Assembly (NCBI GenBank): GCA_964401355.1
Contig: CAYNYJ010000002.1
Location: 8,569 to 72,568, forward strand
Origin: SZUA-152 sp964401355
GTDB taxonomy: Bacteria; Pseudomonadota; Gammaproteobacteria; SZUA-152
DNA: 64,000 bases
Reading direction: 5' to 3'
Part shown: one piece after another, positions 44,632-53,555 of the stretch
Position numbering within the stretch: position 1 is the first letter of the stretch
Layout: each line of letters starts with the position of its first letter
Notes under the pieces: model-generated
What the model saw: the letters and a program-made list of their open reading frames with translations, nothing else
What the model was told of the DNA's origin: nothing
Databases searched by the model: none
Position numbers and translations under genes: made by a program

Positions 44632-45234
44632 ATGAGGCGGGTCATGGCCCCATTTTTTTCACGGCTAACGTCATTGCCACCAGCACTGCCGCAAGTGCTC
44701 CTTTCAACGTCTACCACTAAAAAGTGCTACGTCGGCATCCGCAGAGAGTCAGGCTTCACCCTGCTCGAATTGCTGGCGGTGATGGTGGTTATTGGCATCA
44801 TCATCAGTTTTGCCACGCTGTCCATCGGTCGGAATACCAGTCAAGTCGTGCAGGAAGAGGTTGAGCGCCTGCACGGTCTGATACGGCTGGCCGGTGAAGA
44901 GGCCGTGTTGCAGGGGCGTGAACTGGCATTGGAGTTTGATCGGGATCGCTATCAGTTTTTGGAATTGGGCAGTGACGGATGGCAGCCACTGGCGGGAGAT
45001 CAAATGCTGCGCGAACGCCCTCTGCCCGAAACGGTTGAGCTGGAACTGGTGCTGGAAGGGGCCGAAACCGACTTTGGGGACAAGAAAAACTTGCCGCGTA
45101 TTTTTATTTTGTCCAGCGGAGAACTCACGCCCTTCAAGATGACATTGAGTATTGATGACGACGAAGAATATTCATTGCAAGGATTGTTCAACGGCAAGCT
45201 GATCCTGACTCGGGCGGAAAACGATGAAAGCTAA
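44632..45234 (+). CDS. gspH: Type II secretion minor pseudopilin GspH
   Basis: A 200-residue minor pseudopilin with prepilin site 'SG|FTLLELLAVMVVIGIIIS' and a GspH-type beta domain ('GEEAVLQGRELALEFDRDRY'). The leader before the cleavage site is unusually long (about 40 residues), so the true start may be later. It overlaps gspI by 11 bases. Confidence 0.9.
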   Translation: MRRVMAPFFSRLTSLPPALPQVLLSTSTTKKCYVGIRRESGFTLLELLAVMVVIGIIISFATLSIGRNTSQVVQEEVERLHGLIRLAGEEAVLQGRELALEFDRDRYQFLELGSDGWQPLAGDQMLRERPLPETVELELVLEGAETDFGDKKNLPRIFILSSGELTPFKMTLSIDDDEEYSLQGLFNGKLILTRAENDES

Positions 45235-45724
45235 ATCGACTTATTTTCCGTCATTCCGGCGACGACCGGAATCCAGGAGCCCTCTAACGTCACTGGATTC
45301 CGGCATTCGCCGGAATGACGGCAAAAGAACCAATCAGCATTTTTTGAATGGTAAAAAAAATAAAAACTGCAAAGGCTTCACCCTGCTGGAAGTCCTCGTG
45401 GCCCTGGCGGTGATTGCCTTTGCGTTGGCCGCTGCCGCCAGCGCCGTTTCCGGTAACGCCCGTACCGCCTCCGGTCTTCAACAGCGCACTTACGCCCATT
45501 GGGTGGCGATGAATAAAATGACCGAGCTGCATGTTGCCAAGAAATGGCCTTCCATCACAACCACCAAAGGCAGCTCGTTGATGGCGCGCCATGAATGGTA
45601 TTGGTCGATGAAGGTTAGCAAGACGCCGAATTTGTTAATTCGCCGCGTGGACGTGAGAGTGCGCTCGGAACAGAATGACGAATCACCACTGGTGACTCTA
45701 ACTGGATTTATAGGTAGGCCATGA
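45224..45724 (+). CDS. gspI: Type II secretion minor pseudopilin GspI, with REP-encoded leader
   Basis: A minor pseudopilin with site 'KG|FTLLEVLVALAVIAFALA' and a GspI C-domain ('TYAHWVAMNKMTELH'). The frame begins at ATG 45224, but residues about 9-33 of that leader ('FPSFRRRPESRSP' to 'DSGIRRNDG') are the translation of a REP-like inverted repeat lying in the DNA. That gives a leader of about 50 residues instead of the usual 5-10. An alternative TTG start just before 'NGKKNKNCKG' (about 45340) would exclude the repeat but has no ribosome site. The final four bases overlap gspJ. Confidence 0.88.
   Translation: MKAKSTYFPSFRRRPESRSPLTSLDSGIRRNDGKRTNQHFLNGKKNKNCKGFTLLEVLVALAVIAFALAAAASAVSGNARTASGLQQRTYAHWVAMNKMTELHVAKKWPSITTTKGSSLMARHEWYWSMKVSKTPNLLIRRVDVRVRSEQNDESPLVTLTGFIGRP
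45248..45321. repeat. REP-like inverted repeat inside the gspI reading frame
   Basis: Two 29-base arms (45248-45276 and 45293-45321) are near-perfect inverted copies, matching at 26 of 29 positions, with 16 bases between. Each arm is itself palindromic around CATTCCGG/CCGGAAT. This is the widespread 'GTCATTCCGG...CCGGAATCCAG' repeat type of many proteobacteria. It keeps the gspI frame open. Confidence 0.9.
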
Positions 45725-46353
45725 TGATGCGTCGCTGCTTTAATAAACAAAACAGGAAGCAAGGCGGTTTTACCCTGCTGGAATTATTAATAGCGTTGGG
45801 AATTTTTGCCTTGCTGGCGGCAATGGGTTACAGCGGTCTTAGCAACGTGATGACGGCTCGCCAGATAACCAGCCAGCACGCCGAACGTTTAGCGCAATTG
45901 CAGATGGCCTTTTTATGGTTAGGTCGGGACATTGAGCAGGCTATTGATCGTCCGATTCGTGATGAGTACGGTGATACCCGCCACGCCATGTTGGGAGTGG
46001 AGACCGGGCGCTATCAACTGGAACTGACCCGTAATGGCTGGCGCAACCCGGCGGGGCGTGCGCGCAGCAGTCTGCAACGCGTGGCCTACGGATTGCGTGA
46101 TGGCGAGTTGATTCGTGTTTACTGGAACGTGTTGGATCGCGCCCAGGACAGCCAGCCATTGGAGAGCGTGCTGCTGGTGGGAATTGAAAAGCTGGAACTG
46201 CGTTTTCTCAATGATAAAAACCAGTGGCAGGCCTCTTGGCCAAGCAGGCAATTGGGTGGCCGGGCGAGTACCACGCCGCCCAGAGCGGTGGAGGTGACGC
46301 TGGAGACCGTGGCTGAGGGGCGTATCACCCGTTTGTTTCGGGTGCCCGGTTAA
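45721..46353 (+). CDS. gspJ: Type II secretion minor pseudopilin GspJ
   Basis: A 210-residue minor pseudopilin. Prepilin site 'GG|FTLLELLIALGIFALLAA', long helix, and GspJ features 'LQMAFLWLGRDIEQAIDRP' and 'LLVGIEKLELRFL'. With GspI and GspK it forms the tip of the pseudopilus. It starts inside the gspI stop and its stop overlaps the gspK ATG by one base. Confidence 0.94.
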   Translation: MMMRRCFNKQNRKQGGFTLLELLIALGIFALLAAMGYSGLSNVMTARQITSQHAERLAQLQMAFLWLGRDIEQAIDRPIRDEYGDTRHAMLGVETGRYQLELTRNGWRNPAGRARSSLQRVAYGLRDGELIRVYWNVLDRAQDSQPLESVLLVGIEKLELRFLNDKNQWQASWPSRQLGGRASTTPPRAVEVTLETVAEGRITRLFRVPG

Positions 46354-47441
46354 TGATGTCTTTTTCTAAAAACACGCTGAAGGCTCCTTATAACAACACG
46401 CTGAAGGCTTCTTGTAACAACGCGCTGAAGGCTCCGTGCGGAAAACAACAGGGCGTGGCGCTGATCACGGCGTTGCTGATCGCGGCGCTGGTGACGGTGG
46501 TGGCGGTGGCCATGGCCTCACGTCAGCAGTTGGATATTCGACGCACCGGCAACATGCTGGAAGCGGATCAGGCCTACCTTTACGCCCTCGCCGCAGAAAC
46601 CTGGGCGATGCAGATGTTAAAAGAGGACCAACAAAAAACTTCGATTGATGCTCTGGACGAAGATTGGGCAATCAAGCTGCCGCCGATTCCCGTCGAAGGC
46701 GGCATGATTAGCGGCAGTATCGAAGATTTGCAGGGCCGCTTTAATCTTAATAATCTCGTTAATGCAAATACGGGCAACAATACGGGCAACAATACGGGCA
46801 ACAATGCTGGCAACAACGCAGGCAATAACGATGCTCCGGATCAGGTGCAGGTTAAAATTTTTCAGTCGTTGTTGGTGCAGGTCAGCCGGGCGAAAGAGGA
46901 GATGCAGCTTTCGCCCTTCGTGGCCAACCGGGTGGCTGACTGGATCGACTCCAACCTCAACTCTTTGGCCGATGGTGCCGAAGATCTGGTGTATCTCGGT
47001 CTAGATAAGCTGCCGTATCGGACGGCGAATCGATTTATGGCCAGCCCCAGCGAGTTGGCAGCGGTGGCAAGCCTGTCACTGAGGGATGTGGCTGCCTTGT
47101 TGCCGTTAGTGGCCGCGTTGCCCGAAAGGACACCGGTCAATGTGAATACCGCGCGGGAGGAGGTGTTGCTGAGTTTGCATGAGGATATCAGCCTGTTGAT
47201 TGCCAAGGAGCTGGTGGCATATCGTGTCGACAGCGCATTTGAGAATGTGACGGATTTTGTGAAAAAAATGAAGGATGATTACGACATTGCTCTGAACCCA
47301 ACATTAGTCAGTGTCAGCAGTGAATACTTTCTGGTTTCCAGCGACGCGGCTATTGGCCGCACCACGCTACGCCTGTACAGTCTGTTAGCAAGAAAAAGCA
47401 CGGGCATCCGTGTCGTGAGCCGAGGAATCGGGACGTATTAA
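46353..47441 (+). CDS. gspK: Type II secretion minor pseudopilin GspK
   Basis: A 362-residue tip pseudopilin. Cleavage is expected at 'QG|VALITALLIAALVTVV', lacking the usual glutamate at +5 as is normal for GspK. The large C-domain includes 'IEDLQGRFNLNNLV', 'VADWIDSNLNSLADGAED' and 'PVNVNTAREEVLLSL', typical of the family. Two in-frame repeats are unusual: an 8-residue repeat in the leader (N-T-L-K-A-P-Y-N type, three copies) and a GNNT/GNNA run of five units after 'NLVNANT'. Confidence 0.94.
   Translation: MMSFSKNTLKAPYNNTLKASCNNALKAPCGKQQGVALITALLIAALVTVVAVAMASRQQLDIRRTGNMLEADQAYLYALAAETWAMQMLKEDQQKTSIDALDEDWAIKLPPIPVEGGMISGSIEDLQGRFNLNNLVNANTGNNTGNNTGNNAGNNAGNNDAPDQVQVKIFQSLLVQVSRAKEEMQLSPFVANRVADWIDSNLNSLADGAEDLVYLGLDKLPYRTANRFMASPSELAAVASLSLRDVAALLPLVAALPERTPVNVNTAREEVLLSLHEDISLLIAKELVAYRVDSAFENVTDFVKKMKDDYDIALNPTLVSVSSEYFLVSSDAAIGRTTLRLYSLLARKSTGIRVVSRGIGTY
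46371..46442 (+). repeat. 24-base tandem repeat in the gspK leader
   Basis: Three copies of a 24-base unit beginning AACACGCTGAAGGCT (46371-46394, 46395-46418, 46419-46442) encode the pre-cleavage leader of GspK. The third copy has diverged most. Confidence 0.85.
46767..46826 (+). repeat. 12-base tandem repeat in gspK
   Basis: Five copies of AATACGGGCAAC, three exact and two changed, encode repeated N-T/A-G-N units inside the GspK C-domain. Copy-number change would keep the frame. Confidence 0.9.
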
Positions 47442-47484
47442 TGGACGTCTTTACATACACAGGCGTTTCTAAACAAACATAAAT

Positions 47485-48819
47485 ATGCGCAAACAACTTT
47501 TCATTCAACTGCCTGTGGCGACGGTCGAATCGCTGGGCACCGACAGCGAAGCCGCCATGGACCTGCCGGCCAGTTGGGTGCTGCGCGACGTAGATCGTCC
47601 TGCGGGCGCTCTGTTTCACGGCAGGCTTAAGGACGCCGTTACCCAGGCTGTGGGAGCGCGGGTTAGCGTGCTGGTGCCAGGAGCGGATGTATTACTGGCA
47701 CAGGTTGAACTGCCGACGATGAAGGCGCAGCGGCTGGCCAAGGCCGTGCCTTTTGCCCTGGAAGAACAGTTGACCGAGGACGTTGATGAGCTGCACGTGG
47801 CCATCGGCCAGCGTGATGCGCGGGGCCGGATAGCCAACGCGGTGGTGTCTCGCCGTCGGCTGGAAGCGTGGCTGGCGCAGCTCAAGGCCGCTGGCTTGCA
47901 AGCGGACGTGATGACTCCTGAAATATTTGGCGTGCATTGGGACGCGGATGATACGTCCGGGCAGGCGAGCTGGTCGATGATGATCGACGATCAAAACGGT
48001 CTGTTGCGCACCGGGGCCCAAACCGGCCTGGCCTTTGATATGCGCAATCTGATGCCAGTGTTGAAGGCCTGTATCGATGAAGCGGGTGACACGCCTCCGG
48101 CGTCCTTGCAATTGATTTTTTGTACGGATGCCAGCAGCGATGCGGGTAACGGCAGACGCTTTAGCGATTCCGATCAACACCGTGCCCTGGTGGAACTGTG
48201 TGCCGAACAGAACATCGATTTATCGTTACGCAGTGAGAGCGAAACACGTAGCGTGATGCTGGCGCAGGGTTTTAATGAACAACACGCCATTAATCTGTTG
48301 CAGGGCGATTACAGTCGTAAACAGCAATTGGAAAAGTTGCTGCGCCCGTGGCGACCCGCGCTAATCCTGGCCGGACTGTGGTTGCTGTTACAGGTGGGCA
48401 TGTTCACCCTGGAATACAGTCGTTTGTCGAGCCAGGACAGTGAGCTGAAAAAACAGATCGAAACCGTGTATAGCGAGGCCTTTCCGCAGTCGCGTAATAT
48501 CGTGAATCCCAAGGTGCAGATGCAACGGGGTTTGGAAAAATTGCGCGGTGGCGGTGCTGAAAACGATGGCCTGTTATCGTTGTTGGCGCGCACTGGTGCG
48601 GTGCTCAAAGACACTCCGGGCGCACGTCTGCGCACCCTGCGATTTAAAAATAACAAACTGGATCTGGATGTGGAAATGCCGGACTTGCAGAGTCTGGACA
48701 AACTCAAACAGCGTTTGAGTGACGAGGCCAAGCTCAAGGTTGAGATCGTTTCGGCCTCTTCCCGCGAAGGTAAAGTTGAAAGTCGTTTGTCGTTGCAGGC
48801 TGCGGGAGGTGGACAATGA
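47485..48819 (+). CDS. gspL: Type II secretion inner-membrane platform protein GspL
   Basis: A 444-residue protein linking the secretion ATPase to the membrane platform. The cytoplasmic actin-like domain ('VPGADVLLAQVELPTMKAQR', 'AVPFALEEQLTEDVDELHVA') fills about residues 1-280; one membrane helix follows ('PALILAGLWLLLQVGMFTL'), then the periplasmic ferredoxin-like domain. ATGA overlap with gspM. The ATPase GspE is not in the window. Confidence 0.93.
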   Translation: MRKQLFIQLPVATVESLGTDSEAAMDLPASWVLRDVDRPAGALFHGRLKDAVTQAVGARVSVLVPGADVLLAQVELPTMKAQRLAKAVPFALEEQLTEDVDELHVAIGQRDARGRIANAVVSRRRLEAWLAQLKAAGLQADVMTPEIFGVHWDADDTSGQASWSMMIDDQNGLLRTGAQTGLAFDMRNLMPVLKACIDEAGDTPPASLQLIFCTDASSDAGNGRRFSDSDQHRALVELCAEQNIDLSLRSESETRSVMLAQGFNEQHAINLLQGDYSRKQQLEKLLRPWRPALILAGLWLLLQVGMFTLEYSRLSSQDSELKKQIETVYSEAFPQSRNIVNPKVQMQRGLEKLRGGGAENDGLLSLLARTGAVLKDTPGARLRTLRFKNNKLDLDVEMPDLQSLDKLKQRLSDEAKLKVEIVSASSREGKVESRLSLQAAGGGQ

Positions 48820-49304
48820 AGACCTGGTTTAACGGTCTCGAAGCTAACGAGCGTCGCATGTTGATGGTTGCTGCCCCGTTATTGCTGGCAATGTTATTTT
48901 ATGTGGGTGCCTGGGAACCGTTGAACGATACCGTGGACTCCCTGCGGGTGAGCACCGCCGAGCAACAATCTTTGCTGGCCTGGATGCACAGTGCGGCACG
49001 GGAGGTTAAACAACTGCGTGCTCGCAGTACTCAACGCGCCAAGCCGGCCAGTGGCGGGTCATTGCTGAGTCTGGTGGATCGTACGGCTAAGTCTGGCCGC
49101 CTGGGCCCGGCGCTGAAACGGGTGCAGCCCGATGGCGATGATAAAGTCCGGGTGTGGCTGGAGTCCGCGAGTTTTGATGATATGGTGCGTTGGCTGATTG
49201 TGCTGCAAAATCGTCATGGGGTGCGCGTGGTCAGCAGTGTGTTCCAGGCGCTGGAAGAGACCGGGCGTGTGGATGCGCGTCTGGTGTTTGAGACGGACAG
49301 TTGA
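48816..49304 (+). CDS. gspM: Type II secretion protein GspM
   Basis: A 162-residue inner-membrane protein with one N-terminal helix ('MLMVAAPLLLAMLFYVGAWE') and a periplasmic domain, partner of GspL. The order behind gspL and the domain size match GspM. Confidence 0.92.
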   Translation: MKTWFNGLEANERRMLMVAAPLLLAMLFYVGAWEPLNDTVDSLRVSTAEQQSLLAWMHSAAREVKQLRARSTQRAKPASGGSLLSLVDRTAKSGRLGPALKRVQPDGDDKVRVWLESASFDDMVRWLIVLQNRHGVRVVSSVFQALEETGRVDARLVFETDS

Positions 49305-49420
49305 GGCTGGTGATTGAGCCCCGGTTTTGGTAAACGTTATTTTTCCAGCCAAGCTGCGCCTAGCCCTACCAGCACAGAATCTAAAACCGATTTTTTAATA
49401 CTGACGACGATATTCCTGTT

Positions 49421-50227
49421 ATGAAATTTATTCCCCGTTTCCGTCATCTGCCGCTACTGGTGTTTGGCCTGTTGGTCTATCTAGTGGCGCTGGTGATCAC
49501 CTTTCCCGCCGATCGTGCCTATGCCCACTGGCAGGCCAGCGAGCAGGCGTCACCGGCATTTCGCCTGTCGAACATTAGTGGCAGTGTGTGGTCGGGCAAG
49601 GCCGGTGTGGCGATGGTCCAGAGCCAGCCGTTGGAACATGTGGAATGGAATCTGCGGCCCTGGACGTTATTGTTCGGCCAAGTGGGGCTGAGTTGGCGCT
49701 TTCAACTGCCTGCTGGAAATGAAAAAAAGGTGCAAGGCTACGGGCAGGGCACGACGGCTTTGGGGCTGGATGGCAGCGTGGCCTTTTCCAACCTGGAGGC
49801 ACGTCTGCCGGCTGCCATGATTGCCGACATTGCCAAGGCCGGTGCCTTGCGTCCCATCGGTTCAGTGAGTCTGAACTTGCACGATGTGGTGTGGGATGGG
49901 CAAAGCCTGGTGACGGTGACGGGGCGGGTCGTTTGGCACGGCGCCGGGATTAGCCTGCTCAAACCGATAGCCCTGGGCGATCAATCGCTGACCTTTGAGA
50001 CCGCCGATGGGATCGTAAAGGGTGTGCTCAGTGACGGTGGCGGGCCCTTGTCGCTGGATGGCCTGTTGACGCTGACGCCCAAGGGACAGTACGCATTCAA
50101 TGGCAGCCTTGCCGCGCGTAATGCCCCGGATCTCGAACGTGCGTTGCATTCATTGGGGCGTGCCGGGGTGGATGGCCGGATTACACTCAAGCGCTCGGGC
50201 AGTTTGGCGGGTTTGGGGCTGATTTAG
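49421..50227 (+). CDS. gspN: Type II secretion protein GspN
   Basis: A 268-residue inner-membrane protein with one N-terminal membrane segment ('LLVFGLLVYLVALVITFPA') followed by 'SGSVWSGKAGVA' and 'GRVVWHGAGISLL', the GspN pattern. GspN is an accessory T2SS subunit. It is the last gene of the operon, 116 bases after gspM. gspC, D, E and F are absent from this window, so they lie elsewhere. Confidence 0.9.
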   Translation: MKFIPRFRHLPLLVFGLLVYLVALVITFPADRAYAHWQASEQASPAFRLSNISGSVWSGKAGVAMVQSQPLEHVEWNLRPWTLLFGQVGLSWRFQLPAGNEKKVQGYGQGTTALGLDGSVAFSNLEARLPAAMIADIAKAGALRPIGSVSLNLHDVVWDGQSLVTVTGRVVWHGAGISLLKPIALGDQSLTFETADGIVKGVLSDGGGPLSLDGLLTLTPKGQYAFNGSLAARNAPDLERALHSLGRAGVDGRITLKRSGSLAGLGLI

Positions 50228-50783
50228 TGTGGCGTTAGTAGCCTGTCGGGCGAGGGCTACAAGGTGTATCTCGACAACAGCCTTCGTGCGTCACCTACCA
50301 TCAAGGCTTGGGTAGAGTGCGCGATGGACAATGTCTATCCTGCACCCAGGAAGCTGAAACTATAATTAAGAGGCGCAATATTTGTTTCTGTGGGTTTAAT
50401 CGTTCAGGGTAAATTCCCCGTCGCCCGCCCTAAGCGCCTACTTGTTGGTGGCGTTGCGAAAAGCGTAGGTCAGGTTGCACCAACTATTAACCCGGCTTCA
50501 AAATAGATCATCCTGATCCATTGTTGAGTCGCCCGCAAAACACCGGCGCAAATATGTGAATTTGCTTGTGTTTTGCGGGCTCGCGTTGGCTATCGCCAAC
50601 GGCGGTGCGTCCCTGCACCGCACTATTAATCCAGCCTATAAAGCGGTCGGATTAATACCTGACAGCAAGTTGTCACGTAGCCTTCGGCAACGTGACCTAC
50701 AGAAGTCTAATACCCCCGTAGCAGTAGCTTGCTGCGGGGTAGTCTATTGCTACGGTATACTTCGTCCCTTGGGGTGGGGATGG
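50228..50783. other. Intergenic region with hairpins and a possible gene remnant
   Basis: About 550 bases. A short plus-strand frame ending near 50365 ('YKVYLDNSLRASPTIKAW') resembles the end of a LysR-type regulator and may be a decayed fragment. Two hairpins follow, near 50671-50695 (GTCACGT arms) and 50711-50741 (TACCCC/GGGGTA arms); the second could end the minus-strand operon to its right, although no T-run is clear. Nothing else recognised. Confidence 0.4.
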
Positions 50784-51401
50784 TTAATGCAGCGGTTCCA
50801 TTTCGATAAACTCGCCGGTATCCTGCACCACGCCATCGGCCTGCGCATCCATGTAGCTTACATAGGCCTGCGGGTCATCGGCGTCAACAGGCACACCCGT
50901 GTCCTGGTGCGCAGCATTGCCATCCACATACATTTGCGGATTATCAACATCGATAAATTCGCCCGTGTCTTGAATATCGCCCTGAGTGACGGCGCTGTTT
51001 GCTTGGGCATTCAGATAAACGACATAAGCCTGCGGGTCATCGGCGTCGATAAATTCTCCCGTATCTTGCACCAAGCCATCGTCAGCGGCATAGACCCCAG
51101 CATCGGGCCATGCCTCGTCCATCGGCAAGAGCGCGGGGAGTTCCGACTGTGGGCTGGCAGTCACCGAATCCGACGGTGGCCCGCCGAAGGCGTTCCCGGA
51201 TTCGACCGGCGCTACGGCAGGCGGAAAAATACTGGCCACCGTTTCCTCACCGGCTGCCTGAGGTAGCACAACATGCGGCGCATCGCCATGTCTTTGGTCA
51301 TCAGCTTGGTCATTAGTGATGAAATACCACGACCCGGCCCCCGACACCCAGCCGACCAACAGCGCAACAATAATTGGCCGTATTTTATTCATGGGCTGCA
51401 T
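50784..51401 (-). CDS. Membrane-anchored protein with QDTGEF repeats
   Basis: A 205-residue predicted exported protein. One hydrophobic N-terminal segment ('IRPIIVALLVGWVSGAGSWY') is followed by a linker and then four copies of an acidic repeat of the type 'QDTGEFIDADDPQAYV' (full, full, 'QDTGVPVDADDPQAYV' and a partial 'QDTGEFIEMEPLH'). The repeat is rich in Asp and could bind calcium, but no EF-hand or TSP3 spacing is evident. Its ATG overlaps the stop of the upstream gene (TAATG). I do not recognise the family. Confidence 0.7.
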   Translation of the reverse strand: MQPMNKIRPIIVALLVGWVSGAGSWYFITNDQADDQRHGDAPHVVLPQAAGEETVASIFPPAVAPVESGNAFGGPPSDSVTASPQSELPALLPMDEAWPDAGVYAADDGLVQDTGEFIDADDPQAYVVYLNAQANSAVTQGDIQDTGEFIDVDNPQMYVDGNAAHQDTGVPVDADDPQAYVSYMDAQADGVVQDTGEFIEMEPLH

Positions 51402-53506
51402 TAATTCACCCTGTCACTGGAAAGCAGACGAATCACCGCCGCTTCGTTGACCGTCGGGTTCCTGCCCGCGCTCACCTCGTTGCCATCCGTCACGCCATCG
51501 GCATCGCTGTCCGCCTTTTTGGGATCACTGCCCCATTGAGATTCCTGGAGATTGCTCAATCCATCGCCATCGGCATCCAGCGCCGCATCGGCCGGATTGT
51601 TGGGGTTAAACCCATAGCGCGCCTCAAAACCATCCGACAGGCCGTCGCCATCCGTGTCCGCCCTGTCCGGGCGCGTGCCGCGACGGTATTCGTCGATATT
51701 GCTCAGGCCGTCGCCATCGGCGTCCGCATCGGCATCGTCCACGTTGACATCCAGGCCATAGGCATTTTCAAAACTGTCCGGCAGACCATCGTTGTCCGTG
51801 TCACCCATGCCGTCGCCCATCAACACCACCGCAAACACCGCCGCCTCGCTCACGCTTGGGTTCCGTCCCTGCTGATACTCCGCCAGATTGCTTACGCCAT
51901 CGCTGTCTTTATCCAGACCTGCATCGGCGGGATCGAGGTGGTCCAGGCCATGCACTATTTCAAAACCATCGGGCATGCCGTCGCCGTCGCTGTCCGCAGA
52001 AGACGAGCGTGGATCGGTGCCGTTTTGGTATTCCCGCAAATTGCTCAGGCCATCGCCATCGGCATCCAGATTGGCGTCACCAGCGGACATGGGATTAAAC
52101 CCCTGCTGCAACTCCCACACACTGGGCATGCCGTCGCCATCTGTATCTACGCCGGTTTCGCTCAGCGCCAGCACCCGAATCTGCCCCGGCACAATCACGC
52201 TGCTTTTTGTTGCATCGGTCGCCGCATCGGTAATGAAAATACTAAGAGGAAAGGCCCCGGCCACCGAGGGTGTGCCCGCCAGCCGCCCCGTTGCCTCATT
52301 GAGTGTTATGCCCGGCGGCAACTGCCCGCCTGCCAGCCCCCAGACGTATGGCGTCTGGCCACCGCTCGCCACGGGCGTAAAACCAAAGCTGCGGTTGAGC
52401 AGCGTCTCCCTGACGAAAGACAGGCCCCGGAGGCTATCGGGGCCATCCTGGTTTAGCGTCCAGCCATCGGCCACAGCGGCATCGGTGCCCAACAAAGGCT
52501 CGACGGCATCGGGAATCCCGTCGCCGTCCCCGTCCGCCAGTGTTGTTGGCGGCAGGGCGCGCAGGGCCAGCGCGGTTTGCAGGGCATCCCCGCCCCAACT
52601 GCCGTTGCTGGAATTCTGGCTGGCGGCCAGAAAATCACGCGCCAAATTCATCGCCGTCGCGGCGTTAATCGCCTCAGCAATGCCCACCTCCGTGGCCGCA
52701 TCCAGCGCAATCAGCGCCAGCGCCGTTTGTTGGGCGCTCCCTGTAACTACGTCGTCTGTATCAAGAAAAGCGTTATCGACCTGTTGTCGACTCAGCAACC
52801 AGTTGACGCCCCGGCTGATGTTGGAACTGACGTCCCAACCGATAGCGGAATAGTGGCTAAGCATCACCAGCGCATGACTGGTAGGAAGAATATGGCCCGA
52901 AAAAGAAGAACTCCTGGCGGAGAATGTCCAGCCAGCGTCACCGGCATATTGTAACCCGCTGATAATGCTGAGGGAAATACCCGCATCTGGATAGTCGACG
53001 CCGGAAACACGCAACGCCTCCATCGCCAGCGCCGTATCCAGCGCCCCCACCTGGTAACCGTCGAAGCTGCCCCAGCCTTTTTGCGTATTGCGCAACGCCA
53101 CCAGGGCCGAGGGCAGACCGGCGGCCCGGGTATCCATGCCTGCGGCCTCCAGGGCGATAATCTTGCGCGCCAGGGCATCGACGCTGTTGGTGTGGGCATT
53201 GGCCAGCCAGGAAACCCCTCTCGAATACACCGCCCCGTGGCCAACGCCAACGTGGCGCAGGGCCGCCAGGGCCTCAGCGGTGGCCGCGACCGTTGCGCCG
53301 CCTTCGCCCGCTGTTGTTCCACGCACTGTTCCCCGCACTGTTCCCCAACTACCGTCCTGGTGCTGCTCTGCCAACAGCCAGGCAAGGCCTCGCTCCCGGG
53401 CCGTATCAACCGTGGCGGTCACCGCCAAACCGACAGTGGCCCCCAGGCAAAGCACCGTGGCTATTAACACCGACCCGAAAACCCGGCGACCAGTTTCTTT
53501 TCTCAT
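51401..53506 (-). CDS. Secreted protein: alpha-toroid (prenyltransferase/squalene-cyclase-like) plus TSP3 calcium repeats
   Basis: A 701-residue exported protein. A signal peptide ('GSVLIATVLCLGATVGLAV') leads to an alpha-toroid domain of about 300 residues with QW-like motifs ('EQHQDGSWG', 'NTQKGWGSF', 'QNSSNGSWGG'). Residues about 350-440 form an Ig-like cadherin/putative-Ig segment ('LPPGITLNEATGRLAGTPSV'). The rest carries thrombospondin-type-3 calcium repeats ('DTDGDGMPSVWE', 'DADGDGLSNLREYQNGTDP' and others). It lacks the SHC 'DXDD' acid motif, so cyclase activity is unlikely; a surface or matrix role is more plausible. Confidence 0.8.
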   Translation of the reverse strand: MRKETGRRVFGSVLIATVLCLGATVGLAVTATVDTARERGLAWLLAEQHQDGSWGTVRGTVRGTTAGEGGATVAATAEALAALRHVGVGHGAVYSRGVSWLANAHTNSVDALARKIIALEAAGMDTRAAGLPSALVALRNTQKGWGSFDGYQVGALDTALAMEALRVSGVDYPDAGISLSIISGLQYAGDAGWTFSARSSSFSGHILPTSHALVMLSHYSAIGWDVSSNISRGVNWLLSRQQVDNAFLDTDDVVTGSAQQTALALIALDAATEVGIAEAINAATAMNLARDFLAASQNSSNGSWGGDALQTALALRALPPTTLADGDGDGIPDAVEPLLGTDAAVADGWTLNQDGPDSLRGLSFVRETLLNRSFGFTPVASGGQTPYVWGLAGGQLPPGITLNEATGRLAGTPSVAGAFPLSIFITDAATDATKSSVIVPGQIRVLALSETGVDTDGDGMPSVWELQQGFNPMSAGDANLDADGDGLSNLREYQNGTDPRSSSADSDGDGMPDGFEIVHGLDHLDPADAGLDKDSDGVSNLAEYQQGRNPSVSEAAVFAVVLMGDGMGDTDNDGLPDSFENAYGLDVNVDDADADADGDGLSNIDEYRRGTRPDRADTDGDGLSDGFEARYGFNPNNPADAALDADGDGLSNLQESQWGSDPKKADSDADGVTDGNEVSAGRNPTVNEAAVIRLLSSDRVN

Positions 53507-53555
53507 ATCGCGTCCCTTCAGGAAACAGGCCCGACCACTACTTCAGGCCTAATCG

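Noticed and set aside
50556..51266. Plus-strand open frame of 236 codons
   Set aside because: Runs antisense to the QDTGEF-repeat gene; its regularity comes from that gene's repeats, and it lacks a plausible start region.
51374..52853. Long plus-strand open frames opposite the TSP3 protein
   Set aside because: They are antisense to the repetitive Asp/Gly coding sequence. The minus-strand protein has a signal peptide and recognisable domains.
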